Shown here: positions 14,775 to 19,642 of the stretch, piece by piece
Position numbering within the stretch: the stretch's first letter is position 1
How the letters are laid out: every line of letters starts with the position of its first letter
NCBI GenBank assembly: GCA_964527385.1
Contig: CAZGPZ010000016.1
Coordinates: 1-19,642 of the forward strand
Origin: JANWHZ01 sp964527385
GTDB lineage: Bacteria > Patescibacteriota > Saccharimonadia > Saccharimonadales > UBA4665
Direction of reading: 5' to 3'
Length of the DNA stretch: 19,642 nucleotides
Translations under genes and position numbers: made by a program
The notes under the pieces: model-generated
What the model was told of the DNA's origin: nothing
What the model saw: only the letters and a program-made list of their open reading frames with translations
Database searches by the model: none

Positions 14775-15144
14775 ACAGACGCCCGAGTTCGCTAAAGACC
14801 TGAAGCGCCTGAGCAAAAAGTGGCGCTCGCTACCTAGCGATATAGAATACGTCAAACCTCGGATCGAAAGTCTCTATACTCCACGGGAAGATATAGACCT
14901 AGAGCAGTATCGCTCCGACTTCTTTGGGGGCAAGGGCGCGACGATTCTACAATCTGCTGAAGGATACGAAGTCGTGAAGATGCGACTCGATGTCGCAGCG
15001 CTGAGTACTAACAACAAAGTTCGTTTGGTATTTGTGGCTGTTGTTACTGAAAACAAAGTAGTATTTATCGAGTTGTATGCGAAAAGCGAAAAAGACCGCG
15101 AAGACGCCAAACGTATCAACCGGGCGGTTGGCATATTGTGGTAG
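14761..15144 (+). CDS. RelE/ParE-like toxin of the Panacea pair
   Basis: This 127-residue basic protein of predicted RelE/ParE-type fold opens with FEQTPEFAKDLKRLSKKWRSLPSDIE (lysine-rich helices), continues with VVKMRLDVAALSTNNKVRLVFV strands, and ends with VVFIELYAKSEKDREDAKRI. Lysine-rich helices followed by a beta sheet and a C-terminal FIELY segment are typical of ribosome-dependent mRNA interferases. I cannot name the catalytic residues with certainty because the family is very divergent; R990-type positions are not assigned. Two ATG codons in tandem (14761 and 14764) overlap the antitoxin stop, so translation is coupled and the stoichiometry is controlled. Position directly after an HTH-Panacea antitoxin strongly supports the toxin call; the alternative is a DUF4065-associated accessory protein. 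Confidence 0.72.
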   Translation: MMNFEQTPEFAKDLKRLSKKWRSLPSDIEYVKPRIESLYTPREDIDLEQYRSDFFGGKGATILQSAEGYEVVKMRLDVAALSTNNKVRLVFVAVVTENKVVFIELYAKSEKDREDAKRINRAVGILW

Positions 15145-15197
15145 GCTTCGGAGCTCATTATCCAACAGATCAGAAAAATGTAATATAAAATTGATCC

Positions 15198-15596
15198 ATG
15201 AACATTTACTTGGATATTGATGGGGTGCTGCTGGCGAACGAAAAGCAGGCGGCGATGCATGCGGATGAATTTCTGCAGGCGGTGCTGGCGAAATATCCGG
15301 ATTCGACGTATTGGCTAACGACGCATTGCTGGCGTGGGGAAAACCGTACAATGGAAGTGCTCAGGCCGGTGCTACAGGCAGAGACGACGGAATTGGTCAA
15401 GAAAATAAAACCAACCGATTGGGGCGACCTGAAGACTGACGCGATAGACTTTTCACAACCATTCAAGTGGTTCGACGATGATTTACTACCTGCAGAACGA
15501 CAAATTCTAACCAACCATAACTCGCTCGGCAGCTGGATCGAGGTAGATCTCATGCGAAATTCGTTCCAGCTGCGAGAGCTGACCAAAAGCCTGTAA
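15198..15596 (+). CDS. HAD-like hydrolase, small single-domain protein
   Basis: This 132-residue protein begins with motif I of the HAD superfamily, YLDIDGVLL (4-12), carrying the nucleophile Asp6 and Asp8. Near residues 90-97 it has KWFDDDLLP, consistent with motif IV and its metal-binding acidic residues. A hydrophobic strand YWLTTHCW (38-45) corresponds to motif II, with Thr. A motif III lysine is likely K69 or K79. It lacks a cap domain, so it resembles the minimal HAD phosphatases (5'-nucleotidase-like or HAD_2-like). No Shine-Dalgarno is visible; TAATAT and TATAAA hexamers lie within 16 nt of the ATG, so a near-leaderless transcript is possible. Its substrate is unknown, and the neighbours on both sides give no clear hint. 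Confidence 0.72.
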   Translation: MNIYLDIDGVLLANEKQAAMHADEFLQAVLAKYPDSTYWLTTHCWRGENRTMEVLRPVLQAETTELVKKIKPTDWGDLKTDAIDFSQPFKWFDDDLLPAERQILTNHNSLGSWIEVDLMRNSFQLRELTKSL

Positions 15597-15617
15597 TTGC
15601 ACCAGCCTACGAGGGTA

Positions 15618-15646
15618 TTGTAATTATAAGCGCTTTGTGTTATAAT
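15618..15646 (+). promoter_or_regulatory. Strong promoter of the protease gene
   Basis: TTGTAA (15618-15623), a 17-bp spacer and a perfect TATAAT (15641-15646) with an extended -10 TG (15638-15639). The start codon at 15685 lies about 30 nt after the predicted transcription start. Confidence 0.65.
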
Positions 15647-15684
15647 CTACGTTGTATTTTGATTTTGGGGACATCTGGGAAGAT

Positions 15685-16593
15685 ATGGCTACGAATACAC
15701 AGCGTTCTGCCGAAAACGGGAAGACAACTCTGTCGAGGAAGGGCTTCCTTTGGCTACTTGTGGTCGGCACAGCTGCTTTGGCTGGTTGTCGTCCTTCGCC
15801 TGATGATCAACGCAAAATTGACCTCGACGCGACAGCGACTGCCGCAAGCGGCAAGCCAGTGACGAACGAAAAACTGGGTAAATTTGGACCGGAGACAATC
15901 CGAACATTGGCACAGGCAGTCGGCATAATCTCGGTTACGGGACCGGAAAGGCAAAGTGCGAAGGGTGATACTGGTACGTGCTGGTATGTCCAACTTCCTG
16001 ATGGGCGGCAGGGTAGTAGAGTAGTGTCGGCAGCACACGTATTCCTTAATAAGGATGCCGGTACTGACCCTGCCACAGCGACTTTCATTGCTGTAAATCA
16101 ACCCATCAACCCCCAGGCTACGGTTCTTGAATTCGCAGGGCCAGTCCCCGGCCAGATTGCAATTCCTCAGGGGTATACGGAGAGTCTGGCGCACGGAAAG
16201 CCGGATCCTCGTCACGATCTAGGTGTATTTACGCTCGACGCATACAATGCCCCGCCGTTTGCTCTTGGCTTTGACCCGGCCTACCAGCCGCAGCCTGGTG
16301 AACAATTACTGGCCTTGGGCTATCCGCACGAGCTTATTGGCTATTATCCTGATACACAAGATATTGATTCGGCGAGAACTGTTATGAGCGTGTCGCTTGC
16401 GACGGTTATCTCGATAAATAATGATGGCATTCTTGTGCAGTGCGAGGCAGACACAGGGCAGAGCGGCGGACCATTGATTGCTGAGCGTGACGGTCAATAT
16501 TTTGCTGTCGGTGCCCTAACCGCTAAAAGTGAGTTGGATGCAAAGCAGGCATATATGACCCCGCTATCCGACCTTCCGCCGCTTCTCACGTAA
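15685..16593 (+). CDS. Lipoprotein trypsin-like (S1 family) serine protease
   Basis: This 302-residue protein is exported as a lipoprotein: a basic start, a hydrophobic stretch (21-33) and the lipobox LAGC (32-35) with Cys35 as the lipidation site. The catalytic triad is His118 (SAAHVF), Asp178 (PRHDLGVF) and Ser260 (TGQSGGPL), in canonical order and spacing. The domain lacks the disulfide pattern of animal trypsins and resembles trypsin-2/DegP-type bacterial peptidases without a PDZ domain. The start at 15685 has GGGA upstream and is preferred over an upstream in-frame ATG, which would add 11 non-signal-like residues before the basic start. A strong promoter precedes it. Its substrate is likely extracytoplasmic, possibly the neighbouring membrane proteins, but nothing in the sequence proves this. 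Confidence 0.88.
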   Translation: MATNTQRSAENGKTTLSRKGFLWLLVVGTAALAGCRPSPDDQRKIDLDATATAASGKPVTNEKLGKFGPETIRTLAQAVGIISVTGPERQSAKGDTGTCWYVQLPDGRQGSRVVSAAHVFLNKDAGTDPATATFIAVNQPINPQATVLEFAGPVPGQIAIPQGYTESLAHGKPDPRHDLGVFTLDAYNAPPFALGFDPAYQPQPGEQLLALGYPHELIGYYPDTQDIDSARTVMSVSLATVISINNDGILVQCEADTGQSGGPLIAERDGQYFAVGALTAKSELDAKQAYMTPLSDLPPLLT

Positions 16594-16609
16594 ACGACTC
16601 TTTGTGTAA

Positions 16610-16624
16610 TTGCGCATAGCGCAA
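16610..16624. repeat. Small perfect inverted repeat after the protease gene
   Basis: TTGCGC, three bases ATA, then GCGCAA form a 6-bp-arm hairpin 17 bp after the protease stop codon. No T-run follows, so it is not a classical terminator. It could be a transcript-end hairpin or an operator before the next gene. Confidence 0.35.
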
Positions 16625-16671
16625 AGCCTGCCAAGGGCCTTATAGTAAGTATGTAACTGAAGGAGGCGGCG

Positions 16672-16878
16672 ATGGATGACGAGCGGCGAAGTGAAACGAC
16701 AATTATTAAAAAGTACGTGAACAACGGCGGGGGCGCGGGGTTCGCGTATTTCCTGGGAATGGTCGGGGCGGCGGTGTACTACGTGCAGCAGTCAGCTACG
16801 TTCGCTGGCGACGTTATCGGCTTGCTAAAAGCGCTAGTTTGGCCGGCGTTCGTGGTGTACCGGATACTGCACGGCTGA
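16672..16878 (+). CDS. Small membrane protein, 68 residues
   Basis: This small protein has a polar, acidic then basic N-terminus (1-19) and hydrophobic segments at about residues 22-38 and 48-66, ending in HG. A perfect AGGAGG lies 5 nt upstream of the ATG, which makes translation certain in practice. A TATAGT hexamer at 16641-16646 could be a -10, but no -35 is at the right distance. The family is not recognised. It follows the lipoprotein protease on the same strand and converges with the small membrane protein at 16900-17229. The short intervening region offers no terminator. Confidence 0.65.
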   Translation: MDDERRSETTIIKKYVNNGGGAGFAYFLGMVGAAVYYVQQSATFAGDVIGLLKALVWPAFVVYRILHG

Positions 16879-16899
16879 TTGGTTATAAAACGCGGGTTT

Positions 16900-17229
16900 C
16901 TATTCCGGCTCTTTGCCGATATAGCCACTGGCTGCCAAGCCTATGAGCGCGGCGCCGCCGGCGAGCAGTAGTTTGAGCTGTGTTGCGTTGGCGGCAAGGT
17001 GCTCGCCGAGTTGCTGGAATACGTATTCAGTATTTGGTCCGATATTTGCAACCGCCTGGCCGAAATTGGCAGCTGCGCCGCCTGCTGCTTGGACGAACCC
17101 TACAACTTGTGGTCCCCATTCGGGGTAGGTGACGCCTGCCGCTGTCATGGCGAGCAGGGAAACAAGGGTAATAACGGCGATTTTGGTCCCCGACCCGCTT
17201 GCTTCTGGTTGCTTGGCTATCTCTGCCAT
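16900..17229 (-). CDS. Small two-helix membrane protein, 109 residues
   Basis: Two hydrophobic helices at about residues 15-33 and 85-104 are joined by a Gly/Ala/Gln-rich amphipathic loop (38-80). The N-terminus is short and polar, so the first helix may be a signal anchor. The motif FxxLG[E/Q]H (71-77) before the second helix also occurs in the larger neighbour at 17303-17797, at a similar place relative to its second helix. This suggests the two arose by duplication. A strong GGAGGAGG lies just upstream of the ATG, and an extended -10 (TGG then TATACA) lies at 17260-17268. No family is recognised, and a role in the envelope is an inference. Confidence 0.65.
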   Translation of the reverse strand: MAEIAKQPEASGSGTKIAVITLVSLLAMTAAGVTYPEWGPQVVGFVQAAGGAAANFGQAVANIGPNTEYVFQQLGEHLAANATQLKLLLAGGAALIGLAASGYIGKEPE

Positions 17230-17259
17230 TTTCCCTCCTCCGCGTGGTTATATGACCAT

Positions 17260-17268
17260 TGTATACCA
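17260..17268 (-). promoter_or_regulatory. Extended -10 promoter of the 109-residue membrane protein
   Basis: On the minus strand, TGG (17268-17266) is followed by TATACA (17265-17260), an extended -10 element. It lies about 30 bp before the ATG at 17229. No convincing -35 is present, as is common for extended -10 promoters. Confidence 0.35.
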
Positions 17269-17302
17269 AACGTGCCAAGCAGATGGCATGGCGCGATACA
17301 GT

Positions 17303-17797
17303 TTATTCGGCTGGTGTTGGTTGGGGTTGGGGAACCGGTTCTGAACGAACTGGCTCGACAGTGATGGGGTCACCACCATCGATTTTTTGTGCCACCTGAT
17401 CAGCAAGTCTGCCCCATTTTCGGATGGCTGGGTCGGTGTAATCATTGAACGAAGGTATAACAAATGATTCCGATGGCTGTTCGGCATCAGCCTGTTGGTG
17501 TTCTACCAGCCTGTTGCGTATAGCAATGGCGGTTCCCAAGCCAACTAAGCATAACCCCACCACTCCAACATCATGTCCACGTTCAATAACTGGTTGCGCA
17601 TGCTGCCCGAGCTCGAAGAATTGTTGCCCGATCCAGTTGCCTATAGGGTTCCGGACGGGTTCGGTGGCACGCTCAATACTATCTAATGACTTATCTAGCC
17701 ACAAACCTGCGCCCGTGAGTATCACCGCTGCTGCCGTTATGCAAAATACTCCTCGCGAAGTTGGCCGCGGAAACAAATCGAGAATATTATGAGCCAT
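17303..17797 (-). CDS. Two-helix membrane protein with Pro-rich tail, 164 residues
   Basis: The protein has a short N-terminus with LDLFPRP, a hydrophobic helix at about residues 17-34, an amphipathic segment (37-75), a second helix at about 76-93, and an extramembrane C-terminus of 70 residues ending in a Pro/Gln/Glu-rich tail (146-164). The motif FxxLG[E/Q]H (60-66) recalls the neighbour at 16900-17229. The ATG at 17797 is preferred over the upstream in-frame GTG (17806) because AAAGG lies at a good distance only from the ATG. An excellent promoter (17839-17867) precedes it. No known family is recognised. It lies between the small membrane protein and the second sigma factor, all on the minus strand. 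Confidence 0.65.
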   Translation of the reverse strand: MAHNILDLFPRPTSRGVFCITAAAVILTGAGLWLDKSLDSIERATEPVRNPIGNWIGQQFFELGQHAQPVIERGHDVGVVGLCLVGLGTAIAIRNRLVEHQQADAEQPSESFVIPSFNDYTDPAIRKWGRLADQVAQKIDGGDPITVEPVRSEPVPQPQPTPAE

Positions 17798-17838
17798 AAG
17801 AAACACACCTTTGAATTACTCAAAATACAATGAGATTG

Positions 17839-17867
17839 ATAATACCACCCCAAGTATTTGACGTCAA
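17839..17867 (-). promoter_or_regulatory. Promoter of the 164-residue membrane protein gene
   Basis: TTGACG (17867-17862) and TATTAT (17844-17839) are separated by exactly 17 bp on the minus strand. The -35 lies in a perfect 10-bp palindrome, TTGACGTCAA (17858-17867), a possible operator. The ATG at 17797 is about 35 nt downstream of the predicted start. Confidence 0.6.
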
Positions 17868-17922
17868 GTAACCAGTATTGCAGAGGTATCAGCAGTTGCA
17901 ACCCGGTGAAGGTAATGTATCG

Positions 17923-19134
17923 TTAAAAAATATCGTCAACTGTCCCATCGGGATCCCCGAGGTATACACTAATGTCCTCGATCGGCGGACCGCTTAAATC
18001 TAGTCCTGACGGATCAGTTGCTTGGGTCCAGGCTGGCGGTGCTGGCTTGGGGGCAGGTTTGCGTCCCTTGGCGCCAGCGTGCCTTGGCTTTGTGACCGGA
18101 TTAGCGGGAGTAGCGGTAGCACCGGAGCCTGGTTGGGGGTGTGACCCTGCAGCTAGCTGGTCAATAAATGCCATGATCTGTTTTTCTTCCATGGGTGGCC
18201 CACCAAGGGAGGGCAAACGCTCCAATTTTTTGGTGCCGCCGCGGGGCTGCATGGGCGCAGCCGATTGCGGCGCTTTGTCTTCATCGTCAATAATAGGTTC
18301 AGCGGTATCCAGGGCTCCGTCGATGAGTTGCCTATATAGCGTCGTGAAACGTTCGCGGGCACGCATGAGACGCATTTTGATTGCGGACGGTGAAACATCA
18401 AGAGTTTCGGCAATCTCCGCGCAAGAAAGACCATCGCGTTCATACAAAAGCAGGACGGCAGCGTACTTTGGCGGCATGCGCTTGAGCACTTTTGAGATTG
18501 CATCGCGGTCGGCGGCCGCTTGCTCGAACATGCCGCCATCATAGGCAGGACCACCGAGCAAAGTACCTGGCTCAAGCATAGCTGCCGTCAAAGCTGAGCC
18601 AGGGTTTTCTTTGCTTGTGGCAGACCCTTCACGCAGGCCAGAGCCAAGGCCGCTACCATCAGGAAAGAGCGACAAGGGCACGAAGCTAATAAGCCGTCGC
18701 CGGCGCAAAGCATCGGTAGCGGCGTTGTGAGCAATGCGGTAGACCCATGATTTTAATGCTTTCCCGGCGACAGTGTCTCCAGCCAGAAGCGCCTTATAGA
18801 CTTTGACGAATACATCTTGTGTTATGTCGGCTGCTTGCTCGGGGTTATCAAGCAAATGGTACATGTATTTGAAAATAGGCGTTTGGTATCGACTGTACAC
18901 GTCTTCAAAATCTGCTAGCGTGATACGCGGTTGGCTCGCTTCCGCTACGGCAGCGGCTGCAAAGTCGGAGCTTTCTGGGAGGATAGGTTCAATTGGCTCA
19001 TCCGTTTCTGGATTAGGCTCCGCCGGCTCTGCTTCCTGCGCGTCAGGGCGAAGAGCCAGGTTGCCGGCGCCAGCTATGACGTTTAGCTGCACCGCCGGGC
19101 GGGAATCTTCAATTTCTTCAGGGTATGTTGCCAT
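17923..19134 (-). CDS. ECF-like sigma factor with long N- and C-terminal extensions
   Basis: In this 403-residue protein, sigma region 2 occupies about residues 75-148 (FEDVYSRYQTPIFKYMYHLL, then QAADITQDVFVKVYKAL and SWVYRIAHNAATDALRRRR) and region 4 about 212-268 (KRMPPKYAAVLLLYERDGLSCAEIAETLDVSPSAIKMRLMRAR). An acidic, Pro/Glu-rich N-terminal extension of about 70 residues, an unusually long linker (149-210, Gly/Ser/Ala-rich) and a 130-residue low-complexity C-terminal tail make it nearly twice the size of a usual ECF factor. The tail carries two near-copies of a short motif, SLGGPPMEE (309-317) and DLSGPPIED (379-387), with a looser copy LLGGPAYDG (192-200) in the linker. AAGGAG precedes the ATG. 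No anti-sigma gene is adjacent. The divergent neighbour is a secreted bactofilin-like protein, which may be a target. Confidence 0.88.
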   Translation of the reverse strand: MATYPEEIEDSRPAVQLNVIAGAGNLALRPDAQEAEPAEPNPETDEPIEPILPESSDFAAAAVAEASQPRITLADFEDVYSRYQTPIFKYMYHLLDNPEQAADITQDVFVKVYKALLAGDTVAGKALKSWVYRIAHNAATDALRRRRLISFVPLSLFPDGSGLGSGLREGSATSKENPGSALTAAMLEPGTLLGGPAYDGGMFEQAAADRDAISKVLKRMPPKYAAVLLLYERDGLSCAEIAETLDVSPSAIKMRLMRARERFTTLYRQLIDGALDTAEPIIDDEDKAPQSAAPMQPRGGTKKLERLPSLGGPPMEEKQIMAFIDQLAAGSHPQPGSGATATPANPVTKPRHAGAKGRKPAPKPAPPAWTQATDPSGLDLSGPPIEDISVYLGDPDGTVDDIF

Positions 19135-19178
19135 GCCTGCTCCTTGCTTGATATGAATGTAACATACTTGGCATCGGG

Positions 19179-19198
19179 GCGAAACCTAGGCTTTTCGC
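19179..19198. repeat. Inverted repeat between the sigma factor and the bactofilin-like gene
   Basis: GCGAAA, an 8-base loop (CCTAGGCT), then TTTCGC form a 6-bp-arm dyad in the divergent intergenic region. No T-run follows. It could be an operator shared by both genes or chance; GAAAC at 19181-19185 also resembles an ECF-type -35 core, but no matching -10 was identified with confidence. Confidence 0.3.
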
Positions 19199-19295
19199 AC
19201 GGTGAGGCATTTCACAGCGATAGTTAGATGGTGGTGCTGTAATGAAGAGGCAAACGCGTGGTACGATAAAGCTAAAGCAACGAAGGAGGGGGGAA

Positions 19296-19642
19296 ATGAA
19301 ATTTTTCAAGGCAATGGTTGTCGGCTTGGCATTAGCGGTGCCGGTGATCGGCGGGGCTGCTGTCGTGCATGCCGATAGCGAGCAATCGGGCACGGACGTT
19401 ATTGTGGCGCGCGGTACTACTGTCAATAAAACGCTGTTTGCTTTTGGATCGACGGTAGATATCGCCGGCACGGTTAATGGGGATGTATTCTGTGCGGGGC
19501 AAAGCGTCTCGATCTCTGGCACAATTAACGGCGACGTGTTGTGCGCCGGCCAGAGCGTGCAGGTAAGCGGGAAAGTAAATGGCAGCATACGTGTCGCCGG
19601 CCAGAGTGTCACATTGGACGGCGAGGCGGCACGCAACGTGTC
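19296..19642 (+). CDS. Exported bactofilin-like polymer-forming protein, partial
   Basis: The gene runs off the right edge, leaving 115 residues. A signal peptide is clear: KFFKAMVV, then a hydrophobic core, with cleavage near residue 26 (VHA/D). The rest consists of short beta-helix repeats of about 17 residues, seen as GTVNGDVFCAGQSVSI, GTINGDVLCAGQSVQV and GKVNGSIRVAGQSVTL, matching the polymer-forming cytoskeletal (bactofilin) family. Cytoplasmic bactofilins lack a signal peptide, so this is an extracytoplasmic variant. Two of the repeats carry a cysteine at the same place (FCAGQ, LCAGQ). A GGAGG-rich Shine-Dalgarno precedes the ATG. It is divergent from the large ECF-like sigma factor and may be regulated by it. 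Length, C-terminal anchor and topology cannot be judged from the fragment. Confidence 0.8.
   Translation, partial: MKFFKAMVVGLALAVPVIGGAAVVHADSEQSGTDVIVARGTTVNKTLFAFGSTVDIAGTVNGDVFCAGQSVSISGTINGDVLCAGQSVQVSGKVNGSIRVAGQSVTLDGEAARNV

Noticed and set aside
1..19642. CRISPR array, tRNA, rRNA, insertion sequence, prophage
   Set aside because: No regularly spaced repeats, cloverleaf-like structures, ribosomal signatures or transposase/integrase motifs were seen on either strand.

Overview
The window reads as a bacterial chromosome segment with 20 genes (two cut by the window edges), no RNA genes, no IS elements and no CRISPR array. TGA is an ordinary stop codon in several clear genes, including one overlapping GTGA stop/start, so the standard bacterial code applies. 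The mix of lineage-unspecific housekeeping genes (RarA, RadC, a CNNM transporter-like protein), a DUF3467 protein, two divergent ECF-like sigma factors with long extensions and an exported bactofilin-like protein suggests a Patescibacteria/CPR genome, perhaps Saccharibacteria-like. This placement is an inference from gene content and cannot be proved from the window.

Layout. (1) 1-4986 is a cell-envelope region: a partial membrane protein and a large exported multidomain protein with a degenerate thioredoxin-like end on the minus strand, then a divergent seven-helix/PAS/PAS histidine kinase with no response regulator in the window. (2) 5101-8928 is housekeeping: a CNNM/CBS membrane protein, the RarA clamp-loader-like ATPase and a PEBP-family protein in one minus-strand operon, a DUF3467 protein expressed from a back-to-back promoter, and a first ECF-like sigma factor. 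(3) 9056-15144 looks like a defence or mobile-conflict island. It holds a tightly coupled MazG-like pyrophosphatase, a PD-(D/E)XK-like nuclease fused to an SF1 (DUF2075) helicase, and RadC. Convergent to these is a ubiquitin-like operon: a single multiubiquitin-type Ubl, an E1-like ThiF enzyme with a DUF6791-type N-terminus, and a DUF6527 putative zinc protein. Divergent from that is an HTH-Panacea antitoxin with a RelE-like toxin. (4) 15198-17806 carries a small HAD-like protein, a lipoprotein trypsin-like protease and three small membrane proteins, two of which look related to each other. (5) 17923-19642 has a second ECF-like sigma factor with long low-complexity extensions, divergent from an exported bactofilin-like protein.

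The most interesting unit is 12005-15144. A minimal Ubl/E1/DUF6527 cassette has overlapping reading frames, no E2 and no C-terminal Gly-Gly on the Ubl. It shares one 184-bp intergenic region, containing a perfect 7-bp-arm dyad, with an HTH-Panacea/RelE-type toxin-antitoxin pair. The nuclease/helicase operon ends 45 bp away on the other side. This suggests, but does not prove, that the three modules form one defence island and that the antitoxin's HTH domain regulates both divergent operons.

No gene-free stretch exceeds 300 bases. The largest gaps (13808-13991, 19135-19295, 8929-9055, 2599-2715, 7811-7926, 17807-17922, 4987-5100) hold promoters or dyads where listed. I found no convincing Rho-independent terminator (stable hairpin plus T-run) anywhere.
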